Shown piece after piece: positions 1 to 10,468 of a stretch of 64,000 nt of DNA. The notes under the pieces were generated by a model. It was given only the letters and a program-made list of their open reading frames with translations. It was not told the DNA's origin and searched no databases. The stretch lies in the NCBI GenBank assembly GCA_030765055.1, contig JAUKNK010000056.1, positions 392,501 to 456,500 on the forward strand, read 5' to 3'. Origin of the DNA: Mantis religiosa (Eukaryota > Arthropoda > Insecta > Mantodea > Mantidae). Position numbers and translations under genes: made by a program. Every line of letters starts with the position of its first letter. The stretch's first letter is position 1.

Positions 1-30
1 CTAGAATGCTATGCTTGAGGTAAATGTTAA

Positions 31-600
31 GTGAAAACGTATTACAGCCTAGGGATTAACAGTGATTCTAGTAGGTCACCTTTTGATGTAAATAGAAAAA
101 TGGTTGATGTATTTCTGGGCATTGGTAAGGGCCATATTTCTATGCAGAAGTTTTGTATGCCCATGGGTATGAATTGCATGAACTATTCTACTTACAATTT
201 CCATCTCATAGACAAAAATAAAGATATTAGTTAGTACTATTATATGGGAAAGTTGCATTAAAGAAGAAGCACAGAATGCTAATGAAAGTTTCTATGGAGT
301 AAATGTCACAAAGAAGTTTTTGTATTAAGACAGAAGTTGCAAATTGCAGTGATTGCAGCTGTTGGTAAATTTAATATGGGTTATAAAGATAGACTTAAAG
401 TTAAGGCAACAGTTGCAGCACGCAAAGTAAGTCTTGTTAGAAGAAAATTAGCTGTATTAGGGATACGTGAAAGCTAAAACAAAGTGATCAAAGTTCATTG
501 AGCAAATGTAAATCTTCCAAGCAGCAGTTAAAGGTGACTAAATTAAAAGAAGAAGAGGATAGTAAACTATCTGAGTGGTCTTCATATAGTGCAGGATGGT
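31..600 (+). pseudogene. Mutator-like transposase fragment, decayed
   Basis: An open stretch at 31-234 reads ...FDVNRKMVDVFLGIGKGH... followed by QKFCMPMGMNCMNYSTYN. This resembles the N-terminal part of the arthropod Mutator-type domain, where an NxRMVYAxRxIGKG-like block precedes a cysteine/methionine-rich block. About 100 bases on, after frame breaks, a segment near 310-480 reads LQIAVIAAVGKFNMGYKDRL, which resembles the later AVxDAVxxFNxG block of the same family. A lysine/arginine-rich stretch follows near 530-580, as in those proteins. The central catalytic part is missing and several stops separate the blocks, so this is a relic. The family call is from memory of motif spacing only; a different DNA transposon is possible. 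Confidence 0.4.
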
Positions 601-2114
601 TTTGAAACATAGAAAAAATTTTGTTTATATTTAGAGCTTCTAACTAGATTTTTAATCATGTCCAACTATTAGCATTTTTAATACTCCTTATAGTCCAGAC
701 ACTAAAGTTTTCAATAAATTTCTTTAAATTTTGCATATATGTATTTTCTTAGATAAGTTTTCAAGAAATATTGGTATCATTATGGCTGTATATGAAAAAG
801 TTAATAATGATTGGTATTGAAAAAAGAAAATGAAAAAAATTCAAGAAAATTCTATGATATTCCTTAAATGTTCTCCTCCAGAACCATTAGTCTTGGGCAA
901 ATGAGTATATACATATATACTTTTGTAACTATTATCTAAAGGAAGCAGAATCCAAAGTTCCAATCATCTATGACAAAAGTTGTAGAGAAGGTAATATGTT
1001 GCCCAATGTAAAGAAATTGCAGCAAAAAATTAAATTATCTTTTTGGTAAAAACTATTGTACATAGAAAAATCATAAAAAAGGGCCAAAGGTAACTAGATT
1101 AAAAAGAAAGCAGGTAATAAGATAGCTGTAGGGCCTGCATATGATGCATGGAGTTTTCAAAGTAAAGAAAGTAGTGTAATTTCAATCAAAATCTTTAAAT
1201 TCATTTTTCTCCATTTTCAATTTTTGAACATTTTAGTATCTTGAAAATGCTCCAACTTCTGCAATTCTCAACAAATTTGTATTAAACTTTGCATACATAT
1301 TCCTAAATACATTTTAATAAAAGTTGATACCTTTGTTTATTTAAATTATATAGTTTATTTATTATTGATTTTTAAATCTCAAAATTGCAAAAAATTTAAT
1401 ATATTCACAAATAAAATTTTTTTTTGTCCAAAAATACCTGATACACATTTCAAAAGTATAGCAACTTTTATAACTGATGTACAGAGAAACCTGAATCTAA
1501 AATTTAAAGTTGCTAAAAGAAAAACTGTATGACCTGGGACTTCTTATATAAAATACAAAAATCATACTATAAAAAGCACTAAATATTTTTTTTGAAAAAA
1601 CTATTTAAGATAGAAAGACGAATTTTAAAAGCTTAACTAGATTCCCCATACCCCACATAATGACAAAATTTGAAGTAGTTCTGATGTAAACTCTGGATCT
1701 TAGCATTTTTCACAGATGCCTCCCCTTAATTCTTTATTCTTACGGCTTTTTTTTTTTTTTTTTTTGCCCAACACTTCGTTAACTATCGTTTTAACAGCTT
1801 GTATAATATTCTCCTATTCCTCATTGATATTCTGTCTTATTTCTTGTTATTGTAAGTATGCAGATATCCCTCTTTGATATAAATTTGCCATGTTCTTCTC
1901 CTGTAACACTGTCGACGAAATTTAACTTTTTTCTTTCACAAGAATTAAAATAACAGATTCTAAAAGTATTTTTCCTGCTGAATTCAAATATAATTACAGT
2001 TTTTCCCCATCCGGCAGGAGTTTTGTGTGATATTCATTTGAATTTTTTAAAATATTCCAAAAAATCCGTAACTAGCTATCTAACTCAAAATTATAACTAC
2101 TGATTCTGACTTAC
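601..2114. other. AT-rich intergenic DNA, no gene seen
   Basis: No coding sequence is recognisable. The stretch is strongly AT-rich with many short A and T runs. It contains a 19-base poly-T run at 1747-1765, which on the minus strand could be a poly-A tail, although no element boundary could be tied to it. Confidence 0.6.
1747..1765 (-). repeat. Poly-T run (possible poly-A tail of a minus-strand retrocopy)
   Basis: There are nineteen consecutive T residues. It lies about 350 bases beyond the recognisable 3' end of the broken minus-strand gene at 2115-3763, so it could be the tail of that copy or an independent homopolymer. Confidence 0.4.
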
Positions 2115-3763
2115 CTAAAAAGTGATAGATAGTGATTTTCGGATATATTTTGCATCTGGAACGTCTCTCATTTTAGTCTAACAGTAGTCAGCCAGCATAT
2201 TGGAGTCCCACTTGCCTTGGTACCTCTTCTATATTGTAGAAATTTGCTGACGGAAACGCTCACCGTGTTCATCGCTGACAGCTCCGAGGTTTTCAGGGAA
2301 GAAGTCCAAGTGAGAGTCCAAGAAGTGAAATTTTAAGGACATGTTGCATCCCATAGTTTTATAAGAATGCAGAAGATCAGCCACTATGTCACGATAGTTT
2401 TCTGCTTTATAGTTTCCAAGAAAATTGCAACACAAACTTTTGAAAGACTGCCAGGCTGCTTTCTCCAGTGGATTTAACAGTCCCTTGAAATGTTCATGAG
2501 CCATTAATGATCAGATTTTTGGTCCTATAAACACTCCTTCTTTCAATTTAGCATCACTGACATTGGGGAATTTTGATTTCAACTACAACAATCCTTCAGA
2601 AAGTTTATACATAGCTTTGACAAAATTTTTCATAACTCCTAACTTAATATGCAATGGAGGTAAAAATATTTTTTCAGGCTTCACTAAAGGGACACATGCC
2701 ACATTTTTCTGACTTTCTAACGTAGTGAGACTTCTTCTCTCTGCTGTCCCACTTGCACAAAAAACAGAATAATTTGGTGAACCCAAGTTGCAAACCAAGC
2801 AATAAAGCAATGACCTATAAATCACCACAGATATTGCATTCATATTTCCCATATTGTATTTTCTCTAAAACTAGTTTCTTATTTTCATATGTCTCTTTCA
2901 TATCAGCGGCATGCACTACAGGTATTGATGGAAGTTTATTGCCAATATGTAGCAGCACAGCCTTCAAACTTACTTTAGAAGAGTCTCTGAACAATCGCCA
3001 CTCATCTGGCCGGTGTTGAGGCCCAAGAGTTTCCATAAATATTATTACAATGCACAATACCATTTTCTTCAGAGAAGTATACTTTGAAAACACTATGGCA
3101 GCTACAATATCTACTAATTCTTACATCTTTTGGAGTATATTCCATCTTTTGGAGTAGATTCCCTTTGAGTCTGGAAGCTAAAACTTCCACTTGCTGTATA
3201 GACAGATTTAAATCACTAATCAGGCCACTAAGGTCTTGCTGATTGGGAAAGTATGGTTCTGATGAACAGCTACTGGCTTCATATGTAAGATCATTTTTAT
3301 TTTCATCTGAATCATTTGGAGTTTCAGTCAGGTCAGAACCAGAGTTATCCCTTAAGGTCGTATCTGCATATACTGGTCCAGGGTACCCTTCACTGTGTAA
3401 GACAGGTCTCATTGCAGATTGCAAATTCGGATACTTAACTGTATATTTTGTTTTAGATGTGATTCCTTTAATATTTTTCACACATAAGTAACAGTCAGTT
3501 AAATGATCCTTCGGCTACCTCCAAATCATAGGAATTGCAAATGGCATATGATGTGTACCATTTTTCCACCCAGTCAGCAGTCTAACACACGAAACACTGT
3601 ATGTATTTGGGACCCAGCTCTTATCAAAATCACCAAGTTGACAGTCAAAGTGAAGTTTATAACACTTCTTTACAAGTGGGTTCAAATTTCGCCTCTGAGG
3701 CTTGGTCAGCTCACCACAAATATAGCAGAAATTATCTGCATAATTTACACAATTTCTTGGCAT
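2115..3763 (-). pseudogene. Arthropod multicopy protein of unknown function, copy 1
   Basis: Reading the minus strand, the protein starts MPRNCVNYADNFCYICGEL at 3763, with a possible zinc site made of CxxC and later cysteines. It then passes through KYTVKYPNLQSAMRP, an acidic serine-rich linker, DLNLSIQQVEVLASRLKG, EWRLFRDSSKVSLKAVLLH, LPPLHIKLGVMKNFVKAM, and GCNMSLKFHFLDSHLDFF followed by NLGAVSDEHGERFRQQ. The tail reads RYQGKWDSNMLADYC near 2200. These blocks, in this order, are what I remember of a family repeated widely in arthropod genomes with no assigned function. The C-terminal half has a buried-core look but no catalytic motif I can name. The frame is broken at least at about 3500, 3010, 2830 and 2520, and there is a stop after RQQISTI, so it is not functional. 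A second copy on the same strand lies at 58.2-59.7 kb. Confidence 0.65.
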
Positions 3764-4143
3764 TATGAAAAAATAAAGCAAAGAAATACAACATGCACAA
3801 CATACACAATACACTTCTAAACAGAAAGGAAGGAAATATTTCACTACTCAACAATCTCACAGTCAGCTCAATACTGACACATCACAATGCCAAAAAGGTC
3901 TGAACATGTCTAAACAACAACAATGAACAACAATGAACCTGCACAGTCTTCAGCATGACATTGCAAATAATTTCAATAATACAGCTTTAGTAAAATAGCT
4001 ACATATGAGGTGACGGTTCCTATGACATTTCAAAGAAAATGCTAAAATCATATTTTGAAAGGTAGCTTTTACAGAAAAACTATGCCTGATGGGGAAATTC
4101 TGACTAAATATCTGAAATCAGATGCAAAATGCCATGAGATTCA
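3764..4143. other. AT-rich spacer, no gene seen
   Basis: No coding sequence or repeat boundary was recognised. It separates the upstream side of the broken gene at 2115-3763 from the truncated end of the LINE fragment starting at 4144. Confidence 0.5.
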
Positions 4144-5248
4144 CTATTCAGATCTCTTGTGAAAAAAACCTGTCGACCAGTGTAATAGGTATATTTTGAA
4201 TACTTCTTCATTCATTCTTTCATGACGTTTCATTTTTCGCCATCTTGTTAAAAGGTGTATCTTGGAGACTAATAGATAGTGATCAGTTGATATATCACTT
4301 CCCCGATATACTCTTATATCTTTTACTTGTGATGATAATTGTTTGTTCATAATAACATAATCAATTAATGATCTACATCCTTTTGCGCTCCAATTAAATG
4401 TATCGATGTCTTTTTTCATAAAAATACCTTCATTATCTTTAATTTTTTAAACTTTGTAAACTGTCTCAATTTGTCACCATTAGTATTTGAAGTATCCTCA
4501 CCAAATGTACCTATGACATCTTTAATTGGTAGTTTACCTACTCGGGCATTCAAATCTCCTGATATTATAAGGTAGTCACGTTTGCCATATTTACTGACTT
4601 CCTTACTTAGTTCTTCATAGAATGTTTCACTATCTTCTTTTTCACCTTCTTCAGGGGGCATATACTTCAGTTACTGTCAAATAGCCTCTAGATATTTTAA
4701 ATCTGACAGTTAATATTCTGTCATTTACGTGAGTGTAAGAGTCTATCTTGTTAGCCCAATTTTTATCTATAATTACTGCAACTCCAGTGGCTACTCTTTG
4801 TTGTTTACTAACTCCACTATAAATCAAGGTGTAGTTTCCTAAATTTTGCGTTCCTTTAAGTTTCTTTTTTGTTTCTGTTAGAACCACTATATTAGTATTT
4901 CTTTCTTCTAGTTCTTTAATAAGTTCTACCTCCTTATTAGCTGAACCCCGAACATTCCAAGTTCCCAAGAGTAGTTTGTTCCATATTTCAAAATCCTTTT
5001 CCTTGCCAAGTTTTCTTAGTTGTTGTCCATCCGGCTCATTACCTTTTAGCTTTTTAGTAAGAAAATCTTGCTCCATAGAGTTACAAGCCCTATGCAAGCA
5101 CAGTCTGTTTGTGGGGTTGCCACCTTACCGCATTCAGACTTGCAGGAATTTTAATCGAGGTTTTCACCCCTCTAGAAGCTGCCTTCGCTTAGGTATCGGA
5201 ACTTCTCTGTCCGTCTTCACCCTTAACCCTGGGCAGAGCCATCCATAT
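4144..5248 (-). pseudogene. LINE ORF2 fragment: apurinic-type endonuclease domain
   Basis: The minus strand from about 5097 encodes an endonuclease/exonuclease/phosphatase domain of the kind that nicks DNA for LINE target-primed reverse transcription. Visible motifs in order are LLGTWNVRGSANK (strand 1, catalytic Asn), VVLTETKKKLKG (catalytic Glu), LTVTEVYAP, DYLIISGDLNARVG (catalytic Asp/Asn) and GSDISTDHYLLVS (an SDH-type His motif written as TDH). The frame shifts near 4660 and 4420. No reverse transcriptase follows below 4144, so the copy is cut there. The TETKKKLKG...IYSG style resembles the insect craniofacial-development-protein-2-like LINE endonucleases. The 5' untranslated part (5098-5248) appears to be interrupted by the gypsy element inserted at 5249 and may continue at 9506. 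Confidence 0.75.
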
Positions 5249-5735
5249 TGTCACCCGAACGTCCGAACTCCCTATAGAACCGGCCGGCAGCAGCAGGAGA
5301 CGGTAGGCGTTCGCCACGCCCCCCTCATTTGTCTTATAGCGGTAACGAGGGTTGGCTGGAAAAACATTACTGTGCCGTCCCTTTCCGTTCCACCTGACTT
5401 CTCGAACTTACGGGATATTTCCTCTAATCCAGAACCTTCTAGATTGGCCAGCTGACCCTATATAAGCAACACGTCGGGCTGGAGGAAGTCAGTGCTTGGC
5501 AAGCAGTGAAGTAGCGCCGTGTTAGTGAACGAGGAGATTGTGTGCGTGTAACGGAAGAATTTACGTAATTGTGAGCGTACAGTGGAACTGCGGCGGACGA
5601 ACTGGTGAATTGTAATTGTGTCCATTACGTAATTCTGTGTAATCGGCAAGTGTTCAACTGTAAGTCGGTGGAAATAAAGAACTTTGTTGAGTTTGTGTAA
5701 TTGGAGTTTTCAGTTCACGAACCCACGAAGTCACA
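5249..5735 (+). repeat. 5' LTR of gypsy copy A
   Basis: 487 bp bounded by TG...CA. It contains a TATATAAG box near 5459-5466 and an AATAAAG signal near 5674, so U3, R and U5 can be placed roughly. It matches the sequence at 9025-9505 along its whole length with scattered substitutions and small indels, including a 3-base difference in the CAGCAGCAGG tract near 5285. Confidence 0.92.
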
Positions 5736-5736
5736 C

Positions 5737-5754
5737 TGGTGTCAGGAAGCGGGA
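5737..5754 (+). other. tRNA primer-binding site of gypsy copy A
   Basis: TGGTGTCAGGAAGCGGGA lies one base after the 5' LTR. The leading TGG pairs with a tRNA CCA tail. The same start (TGGTGTCAGG) follows the 5' LTRs of copies B and C, so the priming tRNA is conserved in the group. A leucine tRNA is my guess and is untested. Confidence 0.75.
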
Positions 5755-5780
5755 CGATAACATCACCGAACATTACAACC

Positions 5781-7500
5781 ATGGACGCGGCATTGGAAAT
5801 TTTTTTGGAGAAGGTGATGGAAATGAAGGCCGAATTAACAGAGAAGACGGAAGCGGCAAATAACAGCCTGGCCGCGAAGCTGGAGACTAATAGGAACAAC
5901 CTGGCCGCGGAACTGAACAAATGAAGACGGCCAACGACAACCTCACCGCCGAGTTGAAACAAATGAAGATGGCCAACGACAACATCACCGAGAAGATGGA
6001 AGAAATGAAGGTCGAATTAACAGCGAAGACTGAAACGGCAAACAACAACTTGGCCACGACAATGACCGCTACGATGGCCGAACTGACCACGGAAATGAGG
6101 TGGCGAACGAGGCTCTCGGCGCCAAATTTGAAGAACAGTTGGCCGGCGTGAGGGATGACGTGACGGAGCTGGGCAAGCGGATGGGCCAAGTGGACGAGCG
6201 CGTCGAGGACCTGGCGAGCCGTGTTATCGACCTGGAAGGGAAGGTCGACAGCAGCATCAAGTCCCTGAACGCCATGGTGGAGGTCGTCGTTGGCAGCAGA
6301 CTGTAGGATTTGAAGGCCGACGCGCCGGGACGCGACACAACATCTGCGGGCGTCAACCCTCCCAAGTACGACGGCGCGTCAACGTTTCAAGTCTTCCACC
6401 GCCAGTTCGACACAGTGGCCAGGCACAACAAATGGTGGCCAGAGGAGGAGGCCACACAGTTAATTGTCAGCCTCCAGGGTCGGGCCGCGGAAGTCCTGAA
6501 CGCGGTTCACTCAACGGCGGCACCCAAGGACATCTGGGAGGCCCTAGAGAATCATTTTGGGAACCACCACTTAGTCGCAGCGTACCGCAGCCAGCTGAAG
6601 GCAAGGTCACAGCAGCCAGGGGAGACGCTGCAGGAGTTTGACCTGACAGTTGAACAACTGGCTAGCAAGGCCCTAGTCGACCTCCCACCAGAATTCGTGC
6701 CCCGGGAAGTTGCCTACAACTTTGCTGACGGGGTACGGGAAACGGAGATTGGCCAGCGCCTAATGTTCGGCGATTATAAAACAATCCACGAGGCGCTAAC
6801 GGTAGCATTAAGGATGGAGGTGGCCAAGGTAACAGCTATCCCGACGTCGAGAACGAGTAGTGTCCGCTACACCGGAGACAGAAGACCAGCAGAGGGACGC
6901 CGGCGAACACCTAGTAGCCTGTGTTGGGGGTGTGGACAGCCGGGACACCTAGAGAGAGACTGCCGACACCAGGAAGGGCAGCCGGAAGAAAGAGTAAGGC
7001 CCGGCGTGGCGAGGAGCACGTCGGCGCCGTCCACACCATCTCCTCGAGTGACACTGCGTGCCGTCAGCCGGCGGATGGATGACAGCCTTATTGCGGACGG
7101 TTGGGTAAGAGGAAAACCGTGCCGCGTGCTGCTGGACACCGGGGCGGCCGTGACCATCATCAGACCTGACGTCGCGAAGGGTTTGCCAAAAAGAAAGCCG
7201 AGCCGAACATACCAGTTTGTCACGGCATCGGGTGGCACCTTGCCTGTGGAGAAGGAGGCCCTGCAGGAGCTGACCTTGGGGCGCAGTGCCGTGCGTCTGT
7301 GGGTGTTCGTCGCGAAGGTAGCTGAGGTGATTCTGGGACTGGGTGCCCTCAGGAGCCACGAGGCGACGGTAGACGTCGGCAGGAAGGTAACGGCTCAACG
7401 GAGAAGAGGTTATACTCCGTCAACCCGAAGAGCGCCTTGGAATCTGCAGGGTCGTCTTGAACGAAGACGTGGTTGTCCCTGCCAGGAGCGAGGTGGTGGT
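5781..7500 (+). pseudogene. gag and aspartic protease of gypsy copy A, broken
   Basis: The ATG at 5781 opens a gag with a long N-terminal heptad-like region rich in Lys, Glu, Ala and Asn (about 5781-6300, likely coiled coil). The capsid-like core follows (PPKYDGASTFQVFHRQFD ... WEALENHFG ... YRSQLKARSQQPGE). Next come a CCHC zinc knuckle, CWGCGQPGHLERDC, near 6922-6963 and an aspartic protease with CRVLLDTGAAVTIIRP near 7120-7166, where DTG is the catalytic triad. Single-base frameshifts occur near 5920 and 6100. A TAG interrupts at 6304-6306, and another shift near 7390 loses the frame after the protease. After that shift the text continues in a second frame up to ...VVVPARSEVVVTA. Confidence 0.88.
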
Positions 7501-9013
7501 GACGGCGTGACTAGAAGGCCAGAGAGCAGGTTGGATCCAGAGGCTGCAGGAGTACGACTTCACCTCGGAACATCGTTGAGGGAAGAGCCACAGTAACACT
7601 GACGCCATGTCCCGAACACCCTGTCCAGAAGAGTGCGGCCAGTGCACAAGAGTGGAGGAGAAGGAGCGCGCCGCAGCAGTCCGAGTAGCCACGGCAGTGC
7701 TGGGATATCGCGGGCCTGAGGAGGGAGCAGCTGGCGGACGCAGACTTGGTGTCACTCTTGAGGGAAGTGGAGGCAGGGACGAGACCAGCCTGGGAGGACA
7801 TCGCACCAAGGAGCGCAAACTACAAGTCGTACTGGGCCCAATGGGACTGGCTGAAGACCAGAGATGTCGTGCTGTTCCGGGTATGGGAGTCACCAGATGG
7901 GAAGACGCAGAGAGAGCAGTTGGTACTTCCCCGGAGTAAGGTCCCGGAGGCCTTGGAGGAAGTGCACGCCGGTACTTCTGGAGGACACCTGGGAGCGAAC
8001 CGAACGACTGACAAACTACGGCAGCACTACTACTGGCTGAGACTCCGAGCAGCTGCTGAGAGGGTGTGCCGTCAGTGTCACGTGTGCGCGGCGAGTCGCG
8101 GCCCCCAAACTAGGAGCTGGGGTCGCATGCAGCAGTAAAACGTCGGAGCGCCATGCGAACGGACCGCCGTTGACATTGCTGGACCGTTCCCAGTTTCCGA
8201 CCGAGGCAACAAGTACCTAATGGTGGTCCTGGACTACTTCACCAAGTGGCCGGAGGTGTATGCCATCCCAAACCAAGAGGCAAAGGCAATCACAGACTCC
8301 CTCCTGGAGCAAGTGTTCTGTCGACTTGGGTACCGTTAGAGCTACACAGTGACCAGGGTACCAACTTTGAGTCCAACCTAATGAAGGAGGCACTACAAAG
8401 GCTTCGGGTGAACAATACCCGCACGACGCCTCTACATCCCCAGTCGGATGGCATGGTCGAAAGATACATCAAGACCTTAGAGGAACACCTGAGGAAAGTC
8501 GTTGCTAGCCATCAGCGAGACTGAGACGTCAAGGTGTCACTGTTCTTGCTGGCCTACCGCTCGTCTACACACGACACAACTGGGATGACGCCAGCCAGCT
8601 TAAGGTTTGGCCGAGAGTTACACCTCCCTTGTGACCTGGCTTTTGGAAGCCCTCCGGAGGCGAAGCAGTCGGTGACCGAGTATGTGTAGAACCTGGTGGA
8701 CCACCTCCACGACATCCACGAGATGGCTCGCCAGAACATCCAGAAGGCGAGCGACCGCATGAAGACCAGATATGACAGGCATGCCAACAAACAAGGTTTC
8801 CAGCAAGGTGACCTAGTCTGGTTGTACCGTCCTACCCGGACCAAGGGACGCTGCCCGAAGCTCCAGCAGCCACGGCAAGGGCCGTACCGGGTGGTGAAGA
8901 GGATTAACGACGTGGTCTACCGCATCCAGAAGATTCCCCGAGGGAAGATGTTGGTGGTATACCTGGATCGCCTGGCACGCTACGATGGTGCTGTTCGGGA
9001 CGACCAGCCTTGA
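7501..9013 (+). pseudogene. RNase H remnant and integrase of gypsy copy A, broken
   Basis: Just after the protease spacer the frame reads LEGQRAGWIQRLQEYDF and SHSNTDAMSR, which resembles the extreme C-terminal end of RNase H. Everything between protease and this point (the reverse transcriptase and most of RNase H) is missing. Integrase follows: an HHCC zinc domain (VHAGTSGGHLG ... CRQCHVCA), the first catalytic Asp in VDIAGPF (8172-8174), the second in HSDQGTNF (8351-8353) and the Glu in DGMVERYIK (8459-8461). It ends with the GPYRVVKRINDVVYRIQ-type C-terminal domain and a stop at 9011-9013. The frame is broken by TAA at 8136-8138, a one-base loss near 8333, TGA at 8522-8524 and TAG near 8687. 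The catalytic triad itself is intact. Confidence 0.88.
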
Positions 9014-9024
9014 GGAGGGAGCAG
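9012..9024 (+). other. Polypurine tract of gypsy copy A
   Basis: GAGGAGGGAGCAG directly precedes the 3' LTR, the position where plus-strand DNA synthesis is primed. Copy B has the related GAGAAGGAAGCAG at 51428-51440 on the minus strand. Confidence 0.75.
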
Positions 9025-9505
9025 TGTCACCCGAACTTCGGAATTCCTATAGAACCGCCCGGCAGCAGGAGACTGTAGGCGTTCGCCACGCCCCCCTCAT
9101 TTTTCTTATAGCGGTAACGAGGGTTGGCTGGAAAAATATTACTGCCTGTCCCTTTCCGTTCCACCTGATTTCTCGAACTTACGGGATATTTCATCTAATC
9201 TAGAACCTTCTAGATTGGCCAGCTGACCCTATATAAGCAGCACGTCGGGCTGGAGGAAGTCAGTGCTTGGCAAACAGCAAAGTAGCGCGTGTTAGTGAAC
9301 GCGAAGACTGTGTGCGTGCAACGGAAGAATTTACGTAACTGTGAGCGTACAGTGGAACTGCAACGGACGAACTGATGAATTGTAATTGTGTGCATTACGT
9401 AATTCTGTGTAATCGGCAAGTGTTCAACTGTAAGTGGGTGGAAATAAAGAACATTGTTGAGTTTGTGTAATTGGACTTTTCATTTCACGAACCCACAAAG
9501 TCACA
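9025..9505 (+). repeat. 3' LTR of gypsy copy A
   Basis: 481 bp, starting TGTCACCCGAACTTCGG and ending AAAGTCACA. It is homologous throughout to 5249-5735. The next four bases are ATAT, as before the 5' LTR. Confidence 0.92.
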
Positions 9506-9665
9506 ATATTTTATCCCCTGGAGAGAGAGGGTGTCCCAGCATTTTAAAGCCCCCAGGAACTGGGCTACTTGTTGGTCCACGGGTCCTTATTCTGAAGTAT
9601 TCGGACCACCCCTCCATATCTGGTGGGATCCCTCATCCGCCACCCGAGGGACGCGCCCGATATGG
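9506..9665 (-). other. Probable 5' part of the LINE interrupted by gypsy copy A
   Basis: If the gypsy element and one ATAT are removed, the minus-strand sequence from here runs without a break into the 5' UTR of the endonuclease fragment at 4144-5248. No coding motif proves it. The assignment rests on the target duplication and on this GC-richer stretch differing from the AT-rich surroundings. Confidence 0.35.
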
Positions 9666-10310
9666 GTTACAAGGTCCCTTATTTTGGCCGGTACTCCAGT
9701 CCTTACACTTATATCACTGACCCCGTCAAAGGTTGGAGCAATGAGCTTTTCTTTCGTATTTCCAAGAAGCGGATTATTTGCATTCCTTATGCATTTTGTC
9801 AAAGGTTTCCCATCTCTTCCTTCAGGATTCATAAAAACTCAAAATTTCTCATATATGGATTCCTCATATACATAACGGAACACCAAAACCATTCTACAGT
9901 GATTTCAAAGGTCAGTTGTCTCATCACATTGAATGGCAAAAATCTCAGAAGCCCGTATCTGTTGCTCTATTTTCTCCCTACAGACTTTCAACGTGCAGTC
10001 TAATAGTTCATTCTGCACTGTGTTCCAAGTTCTTCTAAATACTGTGGCTGTTTCTAAATGTTCCTTCATTACTGTATTCAGTTCAGCTGAATGGTCAGTA
10101 AGGCCCCTGTACACCCCTGGATTTGAAGAAGTAACAGATTCATGTCTTCGTAAAGGTAATTCAAACAATGGGCAGAACTTAAACACACGAGTAGCAGAAA
10201 GAGTACCTACTTGAGAAATCCCAGCCACAGATCCAGTCACCTTTTCATACATGGCTGCACAATGAATGTGTCTTTTAAGCACTAGGTTTTCATTTGTCTC
10301 AATTTCTCCA
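9666..10310 (-). pseudogene. hAT/ZMYM-like transposase fragment
   Basis: Minus-strand reading from about 10300 gives a segment with FKFCPLFELPLRRHES, LNTVMKEHLETATVF, TVQNELLDCTLKV and EIFAIQCDETTDL. After a stop it continues NHCRMVLVFRYVYEE and later LIAPTFDGVSDIS and GVPAKIRDLVTHI. These match the order of motifs in hAT-derived proteins (zinc-finger MYM type 1-like and 52-kDa repressor-like), where the DE(A/T)TD block carries the first catalytic Asp and a later (Y/F)DGA block precedes the second half. Stops near 9900 and 9845 break it, and neither the N-terminal zinc finger nor the C-terminal dimerisation region is present. The family-level call is reasonably firm; the exact subfamily is not. 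Confidence 0.6.
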
Positions 10311-10379
10311 TTTTATGTGAAGAATTCGGGCGTTGGTCTACCCAAAGATTTCAATTTTACTTTCTTCTCAAGAGTATAC

Positions 10380-10468
10380 CATTAATAATTAATATTAACT
10401 ATTATAATAATTATAATATAATTATATATTATATTATAATATTAATAATTAATATAATACTAATATTC
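10380..10468. repeat. Near-pure AT low-complexity tract
   Basis: About 85 bases consist almost only of A and T, built from ATTAAT, TATAAT and ATATTA words. Its two ends (ATTAATAATTAATATT and AATATTAATAATTAAT) are close to inverted copies, so it could extrude as a cruciform. It directly precedes the repeat module at 10469. Confidence 0.7.

Larger units (their letters stand above)
5249..9505 (+). mobile_element. Ty3/gypsy LTR retrotransposon copy A, internally deleted
   Basis: Two related LTRs of about 480 bp, each beginning TGTCACCCGAAC and ending CCCAC(A/G)AAGTCACA, flank gag, protease and integrase sequence. The tetranucleotide ATAT is present immediately outside both ends (5245-5248 and 9506-9509), consistent with a gypsy target-site duplication. 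The primer-binding site, polypurine tract, CCHC knuckle, aspartic protease and DDE integrase are all in the expected order for Ty3/gypsy (integrase last). Reverse transcriptase and nearly all of RNase H are absent. Frameshifts and nonsense codons are scattered through it and the LTRs differ at several positions, so it is old and non-autonomous. Related copies lie on the minus strand at 45.05-46.67 and 51.09-54.92 kb. Confidence 0.92.
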
